Origin: Oceanospirillaceae bacterium
GTDB lineage: Bacteria > Pseudomonadota > Gammaproteobacteria > Pseudomonadales > Litoribrevibacteraceae
Direction: 5' to 3'
Assembly (NCBI GenBank): GCA_015665455.1
Contig: JADFAD010000004.1
Span: forward strand, 1-64,000
Length of the DNA stretch: 64,000 nucleotides
Positions 25,904 through 35,418 of this stretch are shown here, one piece after another. The stretch's first letter is position 1. The number at the start of each line of letters is the position of its first letter. Under the pieces are notes generated by a model. It was not told the DNA's origin. It worked only from the letters and a program-made list of their open reading frames with translations, and did no database searches. Position numbers and translations under genes: made by a program.

Positions 25904-26112
25904 CGGAATGGATTCAGTCTACTTTATTAATGGGTCTGAGCCTTATAACGATCTTTTATATATCCAAAATGGATAAATTGACTACTATAGTAATAGGAGG
26001 AGACGTACCGTTCTGATAGTGGATGTCTGTATTTCTCTTCGTTGGATCGCTTTAGCTTGCATGGAATGTAACATTATAAAAACAGATGTGTTTTTTATGA
26101 GGTAGAGGTTCT

Positions 26113-26952
26113 ATGTTGACCGATTCAGCAACGGCTATTTTTGATGAAGCAGTTAACCATCTCAAAGGAATAGTTGTTCCTGTTCAACCTAACTTACTTT
26201 CCAATATCAATGCAGCTTATCCCGATACAGAAGCAATGAGTGAGCTTCTTTTAGAAGACCCCGCGCTTTGTTTAAGCGTTCTCAAAATAACGTCAAATAC
26301 CAATGCCAGTGCGTCGTTGCAGTCTTCAATAAGAGAAGCCGCTGAAGACTTGGGTGGTCAAAAAATTATGGTCATGTTGAATGCCATATTGTTGATCATG
26401 GCCAAGCATGGTGAGTTTCATAGTTGGATTTTTGAGGATTATTGGGAGACCAGTCGTCGAGTTGCAGACATCGCTACTATGATGGCGCGACAGTTGAATA
26501 TCCCTCTTGTTGAAGAAGCTCATTGTTTGGGGATTCTTCATAACGTGGGTATGCCATTTCTATGGCAAAAATACCCAAACTATTTTGAAGAAATTCGAAA
26601 GCCAACGGGTCAAACATTGATTGAAAAAGAAGACAAATTATTTAATTGTGATCATGCAACCATTGGTTTCTATATAGCTAAAGGTCTTCACATTGATCCT
26701 TGTGTTTGCGAGGCTATTCGTTTTCATCATATTTGCCATGACGTTTTTACAGGAACTAATGTGGCAAGTGATAAAACCATTACCTTATTAGCTTTATTGA
26801 AACTGGCAGAAAGCATTGTTGATGAAAGCACACAGTTGTTGCATCAAACAGATGCTTCAGAGTGGGAGTTAATAAAAGATCCTGTACTTGAAACATTGGG
26901 CTTAAGTGATCTGGATTACGGCGATCTGGCCGATATGATTCAAGCAGGATAG
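26113..26952 (+). CDS. HDOD-domain signalling protein
   Basis: A 279-residue protein that is essentially one HDOD domain. It opens with VVPVQPNLLSNINAAYPDTEAMSELL, the family start (P-x-L-P ... I-x-x-D-P), followed by DPALCLSVLKITSN, AAEDLGGQKIMVMLNAILL and a helical block. The HD-like region reads AHCLGILHNVGMPFLW, with the catalytic H-D of true HD domains replaced by HN, as is normal for HDOD proteins. The C-terminus carries FHH and a helix bundle. HDOD proteins are non-catalytic adaptors in signalling and stress responses. It is alone and faces the P450 gene. Confidence 0.88.
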   Translation: MLTDSATAIFDEAVNHLKGIVVPVQPNLLSNINAAYPDTEAMSELLLEDPALCLSVLKITSNTNASASLQSSIREAAEDLGGQKIMVMLNAILLIMAKHGEFHSWIFEDYWETSRRVADIATMMARQLNIPLVEEAHCLGILHNVGMPFLWQKYPNYFEEIRKPTGQTLIEKEDKLFNCDHATIGFYIAKGLHIDPCVCEAIRFHHICHDVFTGTNVASDKTITLLALLKLAESIVDESTQLLHQTDASEWELIKDPVLETLGLSDLDYGDLADMIQAG

Positions 26953-26956
26953 CTAT

Positions 26957-28174
26957 TCATTGCCCTTCGAACGTAATTGGGCATGATTTCATTGCTCTTA
27001 ATCCTAAGTTGTATTGCCAGTCTGGCTTTTTGTGGACTAATTTCGGTTTATTTAAACGGTTAGCCAACGCTTTAATTGCTAACGTCGCTTCCAAACGGCC
27101 TAGAGCAGCCCCCGAACAAAGATGAATACCATGGCCAAAAGCGAGGTTTTTAATGGGTTTCCTTTGTATGTCAAAGGTGTCTGGGTTTTCGATGAATTTA
27201 GGGTCTCTATTTGCTGCACCAATCAATAGAAGCACTCGTTTTCCAGCTTCCAGTGTGACATCGCCAATATCGATCGGTTCTTTTATTAATCGTCCAATGC
27301 GCTGAACTGGGCTAGCGAAACGAAGACACTCTTCAACGGTTTGGTCAATTAGCTCAGGATACGTATTAAGACGTATCAGCTGTTCTGGGTTTTCAAGCAG
27401 AAGCTGAAAACCATTGGCAATAAGGTTGGTGGTGGTTTCATGGCCAGCAAATATCAATGTAATGCAGTTTGCAATTAAGTCGTCATCAGAAAAGTCAGGT
27501 TGCTGAGACTGCAATTCGATCATTTGTGATATTACATTTTCAGTGGGCGCTTGTCGGTGTTGATCTAATAATTTGCGTAAGTAAGCAGTCATTGCAATGA
27601 CCGCTTGCTGTGTTTCTGCAATTAGACTCAAACTGGTTCGGTCTCCAAGAAAACGAGCCAAAAGATCCGACCATGCTTTTATCTTATCAATGTCGTTGGT
27701 TGGAACCCCTAATAACTTTGAGATGATAATTGCAGGCAGTGGGTAAGCAAAGTCTTTGATTAATTCGCATTGGCCTTCATCAATAAAAGAATTAATAAGG
27801 TGATCAACCGTAGTTTGAATCTCGGATTCCATTGATCGAATGACTTTTGCAGATAACGCCTGATTTACTAATTTACGAATGGGTGTATGTTTAGGGGGGT
27901 CTTGGAATAAAAGCCATTTAGACAGTGAGGACGTCAATGGCTTGATGGCTGCTTGTTGTGCTTCAGGAAGGTTGGCCACCATGGGTTTAACTCGGTCTGA
28001 TGATGCTCTTGGATCTCTAAATAATTCTTTTATGAAAGGTTGATGGGATATGTAGTAGAACTGCCTTTGCTCACACCAATATATCGGTGCGTGTGTAAGA
28101 AGTTCTTTGTAGGTTGGAAATGGATTCTCAACAAACTCTTGTGAACTTAAATCAAATAATACGTCTGTTGTCAT
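26957..28174 (-). CDS. Bacterial cytochrome P450 (CYP107-like class)
   Basis: The 405-residue soluble P450 has the full signature set. The I-helix is LIFAGHETTTNL (A-G-x-[DE]-T-T), the K-helix E-x-x-R is EECLRFASP, and the heme loop is FGHGIHLCSGAALGRLE with the thiolate cysteine. It starts MTTDVLFDLSSQEFVENPFP, as in class I bacterial P450s, which take electrons from ferredoxin. No ferredoxin or reductase gene adjoins it, so a shared redox partner must be used. Substrate is not predictable. It converges with the HDOD gene (4-bp gap). Confidence 0.95.
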   Translation of the reverse strand: MTTDVLFDLSSQEFVENPFPTYKELLTHAPIYWCEQRQFYYISHQPFIKELFRDPRASSDRVKPMVANLPEAQQAAIKPLTSSLSKWLLFQDPPKHTPIRKLVNQALSAKVIRSMESEIQTTVDHLINSFIDEGQCELIKDFAYPLPAIIISKLLGVPTNDIDKIKAWSDLLARFLGDRTSLSLIAETQQAVIAMTAYLRKLLDQHRQAPTENVISQMIELQSQQPDFSDDDLIANCITLIFAGHETTTNLIANGFQLLLENPEQLIRLNTYPELIDQTVEECLRFASPVQRIGRLIKEPIDIGDVTLEAGKRVLLLIGAANRDPKFIENPDTFDIQRKPIKNLAFGHGIHLCSGAALGRLEATLAIKALANRLNKPKLVHKKPDWQYNLGLRAMKSCPITFEGQ

Positions 28175-28338
28175 GATCCATACCTATATCTGTGTTCCAA
28201 TTGTTGGATGGATAGTAGTGCTTACATAAAAATATTTCAGGTGATCAGTCCTCATAATGATGGATTTGGATTTTGACAATGCACAATAGAATAAGGTTTA
28301 GTGTCTTTCTTTATGATTGTGCGAACTAGGTGGGTTGG

Positions 28339-28593
28339 ATGTCTAAAGTTGATTTTTCTAAGGATGAGAAAGCAATAATTGTTCGAAAATTAAAGATGTA
28401 TTTTAATGAGGAACTTGATCAGGACTTAGGTCAGTTCGACGCTGAGTTTTTATTAGATTTCTTTTCTGAGGAAGTCGGAGCCTACTATTATAATCGAGGG
28501 TTATACGACGCTCGCTCAGTCTTGGAAGATAAACTAGAAACCATCACTGAAGCCATTTACGAAATTGAAAAACCAACCGGTTTTGTGAAATAA
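28339..28593 (+). CDS. DUF2164 protein
   Basis: The ATG at 28339 has AGGTGG upstream and gives 84 residues. The sequence KVDFSKDEKAIIVRKLKMYFNEELDQDLGQFDAEFLLDFFSEEVGAYYYNRGLYDAR is the DUF2164 signature (acidic F-x-A-E-x-LLDF, then the G-x-x-YYNRGLxDA block). Function is unknown; the fold is probably helical. It precedes a VOC-family gene by 59 bp. Confidence 0.85.
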   Translation: MSKVDFSKDEKAIIVRKLKMYFNEELDQDLGQFDAEFLLDFFSEEVGAYYYNRGLYDARSVLEDKLETITEAIYEIEKPTGFVK

Positions 28594-28651
28594 GTGAATA
28601 TACTTATGTATTGTGAGTGTGATTGATTTTGGAAAATAAGGGAGTGAAGAA

Positions 28652-29014
28652 ATGAATCAGCATGAAAAAATAAACTATGTGGAATTTCCAGCCAAGGATA
28701 TTGAAGCTACGAAAGCGTTCTTTATGGCTGTGTTTGATTGGTCGTTCACTGACTATGGGCCGGAATATACCGCCTTTTCAAATGAAGGGCTGGACGGAGG
28801 ATTCTTTAAGTCTGAGCTTTCTGTCTCTACAGAGAAGGGCAGTGCACTGATCGTATTTTACAGTGGAGACTTAGAAAAAACCTTTTCTAAGGTTGAAGCA
28901 GCAGACGGTCGTATCATTAAGCCTATCTTTTCCTTCCCTGGTGGACGTCGTTTCCACTTTACAGACCCGAGTGATAATGAGTTCGCTGTATGGTCTGATG
29001 TTGGCATGGTTTAA
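28652..29014 (+). CDS. VOC-family (glyoxalase/dioxygenase-fold) protein
   Basis: A 120-residue single-module protein. The two beta-alpha-beta-beta-beta units are clear: INYVEFPAKDIEATKAFFMAVFDWSFTDYGPEYTAF, and ALIVFYSGDLEKTFSKVEAADGRIIKPIFSFPGGRRFHFTDPSDNEFAVW. The end motif F-x-D-P-x-x-N-x-x-xVW is typical of the PhnB/VOC class. The usual metal-binding histidine at the start of module 1 is replaced (NYVEF), so metal binding is uncertain. A good ribosome binding site (GGAG) precedes the ATG. Function not predictable. Confidence 0.85.
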   Translation: MNQHEKINYVEFPAKDIEATKAFFMAVFDWSFTDYGPEYTAFSNEGLDGGFFKSELSVSTEKGSALIVFYSGDLEKTFSKVEAADGRIIKPIFSFPGGRRFHFTDPSDNEFAVWSDVGMV

Positions 29015-29165
29015 ATCGTTGACGATGCACTCAAGTGTATTCCGTTAAATGCACTTGAGGTGTAAATCAGAGCTGACGTATAGATTTATAAATTTAAAGG
29101 CGACTGCTCTGGTCGCGTTATATTCGGTCGTATACCATCTCGTTTTATGTCTAGAGCTTATCATT

Positions 29166-29948
29166 ATGAATTTTCGCGCTTTTTTAACCGCTATTCAGTT
29201 TTTGACTGTTTTTCCTGTTCGATTTAAAGAATATCCGGATGAGAAAACCGTTGGGTTGTCTTTGGTTTACTATCCTGTCATTGGTTTATTGATTGGCTGT
29301 GTTCTTTTTATCGTTGGTTCTTTATTAAGCTCTCTGCCCAGTGGTGTTTTAGCTTCGGTTATTCTCATTGTTTGGGTGGTTTGCTCAGGTGCACTGCACT
29401 TAGATGGTTTGGCTGATTCAGCGGATGCATTTATGGCGGGTCATAGCGTCGTAGATGATGGCTCGGGGAATGACCCTGATGTTCAACAGCGGGATCGTAT
29501 TTTAACGATAATGAAGGACCCTCGATCTGGCCCAATCGCGATAGTGACTTTAATTATGGTGCTGTTGTTGAAGTTTACGTTACTCCAAGCAGTGATTGAG
29601 AACTCGCTTGTATATTTGTTGTTGCTTGCGCCTTTTGTTGGTCGAAGTACATTGCCTATTTTATTATTGACGACAGACTACGTTCGGAAAAATGGGTCTG
29701 GAACTTGGCTTGTTGATCATGCTCCAAGAGACATTATTTGGCCCAGTCTACTTGTCATTCATGTGACGCTGGCTGCGTTGATGGGGTTTTGGCTTTTATC
29801 TGTTTTGGTGGGGTGTGGCTTGTTCTTGTTCGCTATGCGATATTTTCTTATCACTAAAATCGGAGGGACAACAGGAGATACGGCCGGGGCGGCATTGGAG
29901 CTAATGGAACCCCTGTTCTTATTATTGAGTTTGATTATTTTAACGTGA
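29166..29948 (+). CDS. cobS: CobS, adenosylcobinamide-GDP ribazoletransferase
   Basis: I choose the ATG at 29166 (MNFRAFLTAIQFLTVFPV, the classic CobS start), giving 260 residues; the open frame continues upstream without family similarity. Conserved motifs are LHLDGLADSADAFMAG and MKDPRSGPIAIV. Five to six membrane segments are present. CobS joins AdoCbi-GDP with alpha-ribazole in the last step of cobalamin assembly at the inner membrane. No other cob gene is near, and I found no cobalamin riboswitch upstream. The neighbouring B12-dependent mutase IcmF is a consumer of the product. Confidence 0.93.
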   Translation: MNFRAFLTAIQFLTVFPVRFKEYPDEKTVGLSLVYYPVIGLLIGCVLFIVGSLLSSLPSGVLASVILIVWVVCSGALHLDGLADSADAFMAGHSVVDDGSGNDPDVQQRDRILTIMKDPRSGPIAIVTLIMVLLLKFTLLQAVIENSLVYLLLLAPFVGRSTLPILLLTTDYVRKNGSGTWLVDHAPRDIIWPSLLVIHVTLAALMGFWLLSVLVGCGLFLFAMRYFLITKIGGTTGDTAGAALELMEPLFLLLSLIILT

Positions 29949-29972
29949 TACTTAGTCTTACTATGTAAGGCT

Positions 29973-30000
29973 CTAAACCAATGCAAATGCATTGGTTTAG
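29973..30000. terminator. Bidirectional terminator hairpin
   Basis: CTAAACCAATGC (29973-29984) pairs with GCATTGGTTTAG (29989-30000), a 12-bp perfect stem with a 4-nt loop. It lies between convergent cobS and yajQ. No long T-run, so efficiency is uncertain. Confidence 0.6.
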
Positions 30001-30009
30001 ATCATTTGC

Positions 30010-30492
30010 TTAATCGCGGAAATTATTAAACTGAAGTGGCATACCCACTTCGCCTTCCCGAAGGATACTCATTGCTTGTTGAAGGTCGTCTCGTTTCTTG
30101 CCTGTGATGCGAACCTTCTCACCTTGGATGGCAGCCTGTACTTTCATTTTGCTGTCTTTGATCAGTTTAACCACTTTACGAGTGTGTTCAGATTCGAGAC
30201 CTGTGCGAACAATGATGTCTTGCTTAACCTGTTTACCTGCACCGACAAGGTCTTTGATCTCAAGAGAGCCTGTATCAACGCCGCGCTTTACCATCTTACC
30301 TCGTAGAATATCTTCCATTTGATTTAGCTGGAACTCTACGTCAGCCGTAAGTGTAATGACGGTATCCTTTACTTCAAACTTTGCCTCTACGCCACGAAAA
30401 TCAAAGCGAGTAGCTAATTCACGGTTTGCTTGATCAACGGCGTTAGTCAGTTCATGCATATCAATCTCAGATACCACATCAAACGTAGGCAT
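30010..30492 (-). CDS. yajQ: YajQ-family nucleotide-binding protein
   Basis: The 160-residue protein matches YajQ along its length: [37 protein letters not shown], then [50 protein letters not shown]. YajQ proteins are cytoplasmic; members in Xanthomonas and Pseudomonas bind c-di-GMP and others bind RNA. The ribosome binding site GGAG lies before the ATG (30492). It lies downstream of icmF on the same strand, but a 320-bp structured gap separates them. Confidence 0.95.
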   Translation of the reverse strand: MPTFDVVSEIDMHELTNAVDQANRELATRFDFRGVEAKFEVKDTVITLTADVEFQLNQMEDILRGKMVKRGVDTGSLEIKDLVGAGKQVKQDIIVRTGLESEHTRKVVKLIKDSKMKVQAAIQGEKVRITGKKRDDLQQAMSILREGEVGMPLQFNNFRD

Positions 30493-30602
30493 AGTGAAGC
30501 TCCAATCAGTTATTTAGTTATTGAATAGTGGGATGTTTATTAACTAGAAATTATTTTGGGAAGTTTACTATAAATTGCATTTGCATGTGGAGGAACTTAC
30601 AA

Positions 30603-30693
30603 AAGATGTTTTTGCATCTTGAAGCCTGATAAGTCTTACCTTATCAGCTCTGAGTTGAAGAAGAGTGTCTTTGGAGGCGTTTTGACACTCTTC
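30603..30693. other. Three consecutive perfect hairpins between icmF and yajQ
   Basis: Three perfect inverted repeats lie in a row: AAGATG/CATCTT (30603-30608/30615-30620), CTGATAAG/CTTATCAG (30626-30633/30640-30647) and GAAGAGTGTC/GACACTCTTC (30660-30669/30684-30693). None is followed by a T-run. They fall in the only non-coding stretch of this gene pair and are unexplained. Confidence 0.6.
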
Positions 30694-30812
30694 CCGCTGA
30701 GGTGGATTGCATTTACTTCAAAGCATTTATTTCAAAGTAACTACTTAAAAGTAACGTTATCAATTAAAACAGGCACTTTAAGTCATGTGCTTAGTTTTTA
30801 ATTAAATGCGTT

Positions 30813-33800
30813 TTACATGTTTCGGCGGTATTCTCCACCCACTTCATAAAGGGCGTTTGATATTTCCCCTAAAGACGCAACCTTAACTGTTTCTAATAAA
30901 CACTCGAACGTATTTTCACGGTTTCTTGCAATTAGTTTGAGTGTTTGCAGTTGTTTATGTAATTCGTGTTTATGTCTTTTTTGAAACGCGTTGAGTTGTT
31001 CGATTTGTTGTTGTTTTTCGCAGTCAGTTGATCGCATTAATTCAACTGTGTTTGATTCTGCCTGCGGCTTGCCCATAAATGTATTTACACCAATAAGAGG
31101 GAGAGACCCTTCATGTTTCTTATGTTCATAATGCATGGACTCATCTTGTATTTTTGAGCGCTGGTACATTGTGTCCATAGCGCCTAAAACGCCACCACGC
31201 TCTGAAAGTGATTCAAATTCTTTATAAACGGCTTCTTCCACTTGATCCGTAAGCTGCTCAATAAGGAAAGAACCTTGTAAAGGGTTTTCGCAGAAATTCA
31301 GGCCAAGCTCTTTGTTGATGATTAGTTGTATTGCGAGGGCGCGGCGTACTGAATCCTCTGTTGGGGTGGTGATGGCTTCATCGAAAGCATTGGTATGTAG
31401 ACTGTTACAGTTGTCTAAAATTGCGTAGAGAGCTTGTAGCGTTGTTCGTATGTCATTGAATTGAATTTCTTGAGCGTGTAACGACCGCCCGGACGTTTGA
31501 ATGTGGTATTTGAGTTTTTGTGCGCTTTCGGATACGCCGTACCGGTCTTTCATTGTTCTTGCCCAGATTCGTCGGGCGACACGTCCAATGACCGAGTATT
31601 CTGGGTCCATGCCATTACTGAAGAAGAAGCTTAAGTTGGGAGCGAAGTCATCAACATCCATTCCTCTCGATAGATAATATTCAACAATGGTTAAGCCATT
31701 GGCTAATGTAAACGCCAACTGAGTAATCGGATTCGCACCCGCTTCTGCGATGTGATAACCGGAGATGGACACACTGTAGAAGTTTTTAACATGGTTGTTG
31801 ATAAAGAACTGTTCTATATCTCCCATCATGTGCATTGCGAATTCGGTAGAAAAAATGCAGGTGTTTTGAGCTTGATCTTCTTTCAGTATGTCGGCTTGAA
31901 CCGTGCCTCTGATGGCTTTTAAGGTTTCTTGTTTGATTTCTTTATAGATGCTATCGCTTACAACTTGGTTTCCTGTAACGCCAAGAAGAGCCAGTCCTAA
32001 GCCGTTATTACCTTCAGGTAGGTCGCCTTGATAAGTAGGAGGGGCATTTTCTCCTAGTATTGCTTGAACCTTGGCGTTTACTTCTGGCCACAGCTTTTTC
32101 TCTGAGATGTATTTTTCGACTTGTTGATCAATTGCCGCGACCATGAAAAAAGCAAGGATGATCGGTGCGGGGCCATTGATAGTCATGGAAACCGAGGTGG
32201 ATGGTTTGCATAGGTCAAATCCTGAGTACAGCTTTTTCATATCATCCAAGGTGGCAATAGAAACCCCAGAATTCCCCACCTTTCCAAATACGTCAGGTTG
32301 TATTTCAGGGTCGTGGCCATAGAGTGTGACGGAATCAAACGCGGTGGACAGTCTTGCCGCTTCTTGGCCTTTCGATATGAAATGAAAGCGACGGTTTGTT
32401 CGTTCTGGTGTTCCTTCGCCAGCAAACATTCGAGTTGGATCTTCTCCTGTACGACGATATGGAAAAACTCCCGCAGTGAAAGGATAGTGACCGGGTAGGT
32501 TCTCTTTATTGATGAATTGAAGAATCTCCCCCCAGTTTTTGAAGTTCGGTGCTGCTACTTTTGGTAGAGGGTGGCCGGACAAGGTTTCATGGTAGTTTTG
32601 ACCCCGAATGTCTTTTCCTCGAACTTGGTAATGAAATTCTTGAGACTCCACACCGTCTTTTATTTCGTCCCAATGTTGTAAGGCATTTATATCGTCGACG
32701 GTTAACTGAGATATGGACGTTTGGTAGCCTTTTCGAAGCGCCAATAATGATAGGTCGTTTTGGTTATTGTTCAGATGTTTTTTTGGGTAGCGTTCCAATG
32801 GGATGGGTAGATAGGGGTCATCCAATAATTTAAGGCTTTCATAGTAATGATGCGCTTGATGAGCTGCATTAGCACGTAGGGATATGGATGCATTTGTTGA
32901 TCTGCCTTGTTCTGCAATTTCAGCAAGGTAGCGAACTCTTTCATTGGGAATTAATGTGTGACCTTCAGGGATTTGTTGTAATCCCTTTTTGGCGGTAGAC
33001 CAGCGTTTTGAGGCCGGATTAGTATTGTCGAGAAGAGATAATAAATGGCTAAATAGCCAATTAACCCCAGGGTCATTAAATTGACTAGCGATGGTAGGAA
33101 ATACCGGTAAAGATGCATCGTTCGATGAAAACTCATTCCGATTTCGCCTGTATTGTTTACGGACATCTCTTAATGCATCTTGAGCGCCTTTTTTTTCGAA
33201 CTTATTAATCACAATTGCATCGGCGAAATCGAGCATATCAATTTTTTCAAGCTGGCTTGCTGCGCCGTAGTCACTGGTCATGACATAGGTCGATATATCG
33301 ACTAAATCAATAATGGCTGAATCACTTTGTCCAATGCCTGCGGTTTCGATGATGACTAAGTCAAATGCAGAGGATCGTAAGAAGAGAACTGCATCGGCAA
33401 GTACTTTATTGGTGGCCAAGTTCTGTCGACGCGTCGCCATGGATCGCATAAAAATGTTTGGGTTGCGTAAGCTGTTTATTCGAATGCGATCGCCAAGCAA
33501 TGCGCCTCCTGTACGCCTTCTGCTCGGATCTACGGCAAGTACTGCTATTTTTAGGTCTGGCGCATATTCAGAAAAGCGATTAAGCAATTCATCAGTTAAA
33601 GAGGACTTTCCCGCACCGCCTGTGCCTGTTACTCCAATTACAGGTGCTTGATCATCATGTTGCCACTGGTTTTTAAAATCCGTTAATTCAGATGCCGTGT
33701 ATTGCTCGTTTTCTAGGGCACTGATTGTTTGGCTAATATTGAGAAAAGGGTGGTTTGAAGGTCTCTCGTTGTCATTCGATGAGTCATTGTTCAAAACCCG

Positions 33801-34256
33801 TTGAATTACATCGTCGATCATTTCTGTTAGGCCCAGCTTGAGGCCATCTTGGGGATGATATATTCGTTCTATTCCATATTCGTGGAGCTCTGTAATCTCA
33901 TCGGGTGTTATTGTGCCGCCGCCACCCCCGAAAATTTTAATGTGGCCAGCATTATAAACGTCCAATTGATCATATAAGTACTTAAAAAACTCTAGATGCC
34001 CCCCTTGGTAGGAGCTAATGGCGATGGCATCTGCATCTTCTTGTATGGCTGCTTGAAGTATTTCATTAACGCTACGGTTATGACCCAGATGAATGACTTC
34101 TACGCCTTTCGCTTGTATAAGTCGACGCATGATGTTGATGGCTGCGTCATGACCATCAAATAGAGACGCTGCGGTTATAAACCTTAAAGGTCGCTTTGGC
34201 GTAGATTCCGAATCTGTCCTTGTCATAACGGTGTTTTGCCTCTTCTCTTTTTCCAT
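30813..34256 (-). CDS. icmF: IcmF, fused isobutyryl-CoA mutase
   Basis: A 1147-residue fusion. First is a B12-binding Rossmann domain (about 25-150) with DGHDAA and the GGGG loop at 110-113. Next is a MeaB-like GTPase chaperone (about 200-430) whose P-loop is [12 protein letters not shown] (208-219) with the usual AVDPSRRR(T)GGA. Last is a B12 radical mutase TIM barrel (about 560-1140). IcmF interconverts isobutyryl- and n-butyryl-CoA (also isovaleryl/pivalyl-CoA), feeding branched-chain acids to beta-oxidation. Length and domain order fit the family. The start is ambiguous: ATG 34256 or ATG 34226, the latter with AGAGG 12 nt upstream. It needs adenosylcobalamin, and cobS is 2 kb away. Confidence 0.94.
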   Translation of the reverse strand: MEKEKRQNTVMTRTDSESTPKRPLRFITAASLFDGHDAAINIMRRLIQAKGVEVIHLGHNRSVNEILQAAIQEDADAIAISSYQGGHLEFFKYLYDQLDVYNAGHIKIFGGGGGTITPDEITELHEYGIERIYHPQDGLKLGLTEMIDDVIQRVLNNDSSNDNERPSNHPFLNISQTISALENEQYTASELTDFKNQWQHDDQAPVIGVTGTGGAGKSSLTDELLNRFSEYAPDLKIAVLAVDPSRRRTGGALLGDRIRINSLRNPNIFMRSMATRRQNLATNKVLADAVLFLRSSAFDLVIIETAGIGQSDSAIIDLVDISTYVMTSDYGAASQLEKIDMLDFADAIVINKFEKKGAQDALRDVRKQYRRNRNEFSSNDASLPVFPTIASQFNDPGVNWLFSHLLSLLDNTNPASKRWSTAKKGLQQIPEGHTLIPNERVRYLAEIAEQGRSTNASISLRANAAHQAHHYYESLKLLDDPYLPIPLERYPKKHLNNNQNDLSLLALRKGYQTSISQLTVDDINALQHWDEIKDGVESQEFHYQVRGKDIRGQNYHETLSGHPLPKVAAPNFKNWGEILQFINKENLPGHYPFTAGVFPYRRTGEDPTRMFAGEGTPERTNRRFHFISKGQEAARLSTAFDSVTLYGHDPEIQPDVFGKVGNSGVSIATLDDMKKLYSGFDLCKPSTSVSMTINGPAPIILAFFMVAAIDQQVEKYISEKKLWPEVNAKVQAILGENAPPTYQGDLPEGNNGLGLALLGVTGNQVVSDSIYKEIKQETLKAIRGTVQADILKEDQAQNTCIFSTEFAMHMMGDIEQFFINNHVKNFYSVSISGYHIAEAGANPITQLAFTLANGLTIVEYYLSRGMDVDDFAPNLSFFFSNGMDPEYSVIGRVARRIWARTMKDRYGVSESAQKLKYHIQTSGRSLHAQEIQFNDIRTTLQALYAILDNCNSLHTNAFDEAITTPTEDSVRRALAIQLIINKELGLNFCENPLQGSFLIEQLTDQVEEAVYKEFESLSERGGVLGAMDTMYQRSKIQDESMHYEHKKHEGSLPLIGVNTFMGKPQAESNTVELMRSTDCEKQQQIEQLNAFQKRHKHELHKQLQTLKLIARNRENTFECLLETVKVASLGEISNALYEVGGEYRRNM

Positions 34257-34443
34257 AAAGATCGACGTTTATTTCAGTATGGGTAGGTTTTTGAAGTTCT
34301 GCCAATTGATCAATGATAGTTAAAAGGACAGATCGGATATTGAAATGGCTGATCTCGCACAATTTCTTAAGAAATTGGTATGAGGTTTGATTTATTGACT
34401 ATATTGAAAACAGGTGGATTTTCTTAAAAAAAGAGGAGGGGAA

Positions 34444-35181
34444 ATGTCACGCCTTATCATGTTGATTACGTTTGCTTTGGTAGCAAACCTAAGTTTCGCT
34501 GAAAAGATAACATTGGCAAATGGTGAATGGGCACCATATCTTTCAAAGGGATTAAAGCACAGTGGCTATATGTCTCATATAGTGTCTGAAGCCTTTGCAG
34601 AGGAAGGCATAGAGGTCGAATATGTTTTCTTACCTTGGAAACGAGGCTTTGAAGATGCTAAATCAGGAAAGTTCGAGGGCACCTTAATTTGGGGGTATAA
34701 CGATGAACGAGCGAAAGATTTCTTGTACTCGGACACAGTAGCTCGATTAGGTACTTCATTATTTCATATGAAAGGAAAGGCGCTTGAATGGGATAAACCT
34801 GAGGACTTAGCCAAGTATAAAATGGGCGGTGTTATTGGCTATGCCTATGGTATTGAAGAGCTAGAGAAGCAGGGCGTTTTGAAAGTAGATCGTATTGGTA
34901 AAGATGTCGGTAATTATAAAAAGTTAGCAGCAGGGCGGTTAGATGTCGTTCTGGAAGACACTGAAGTAGGCCATGAAACGTTAAACAAAATGAACCTGAC
35001 TGACAAGATTACTGCAGATGCCAAAACGCTTAAGTCGCGCGATTATTCTGTTATTTTTTCTAAAAAGTCTCCAAATGCTCAGCGATTGTTGGATGCGTTT
35101 AATCGAGGTTTGAAAAAGCTTCAAGATGATGGTCGTTATCAGAAGTATTTAGATGCTTCGCGCCGGGGTGAATACAAGTAA
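34444..35181 (+). CDS. Periplasmic amino-acid-type solute-binding protein (SBP family 3)
   Basis: The ATG at 34444, with GAGGAGGGG just upstream, gives 245 residues. A signal peptide (MSRLIMLITFALVANLSFA/E) is followed by ITLANGEWAPYLS and IVSEAFAEEGIEVEYVFLPWKRGFEDAKSGKFEG, the common core of family 3 binding proteins, and YKMGGVIGYAYGIEELEKQGVLKV. No ABC permease or ATPase lies nearby, so it may serve a distant transporter or a sensor. Ligand unknown. Confidence 0.85.
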   Translation: MSRLIMLITFALVANLSFAEKITLANGEWAPYLSKGLKHSGYMSHIVSEAFAEEGIEVEYVFLPWKRGFEDAKSGKFEGTLIWGYNDERAKDFLYSDTVARLGTSLFHMKGKALEWDKPEDLAKYKMGGVIGYAYGIEELEKQGVLKVDRIGKDVGNYKKLAAGRLDVVLEDTEVGHETLNKMNLTDKITADAKTLKSRDYSVIFSKKSPNAQRLLDAFNRGLKKLQDDGRYQKYLDASRRGEYK

Positions 35182-35229
35182 GACGAGATTCTTGTATAGA
35201 CAGTGAGCGTTTTTCAATACATAAAACTT

Positions 35230-35265
35230 AAAGGCCAATGTTGCTCCAAAAACATTGGCCTTTTT
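35230..35265 (+). terminator. Intrinsic terminator
   Basis: AAAGGCCAATGTT (35230-35242) pairs over 13 bp with AACATTGGCCTTT (35251-35263), followed by T residues. It ends the solute-binding protein gene. Confidence 0.9.
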
Positions 35266-35418
35266 AGTATTTAAATGGAATATTTTGAATCTAACTGCTT
35301 TTTGATCTGAAACAGGCATTTCATTTTATTTTTTAAGATAATGAGGGCTGTTTGTGTCGTATTGAGTCGGCACTCTTTATTTATCAGTGAAAGTTATTTA
35401 TCAGTGAAAGGATATAAA

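Noticed and set aside
29020-29165. Cobalamin riboswitch before cobS
   Set aside because: Only a short dyad (CTCAAGTG/CACTTGAG) is present; I see no conserved B12-box sequence.
35378-35412. Short direct duplication TTATTTATCAGTGAAAG before nnrS
   Set aside because: Only two copies, inside the translated-looking leader; probably a slippage event without a functional sign.
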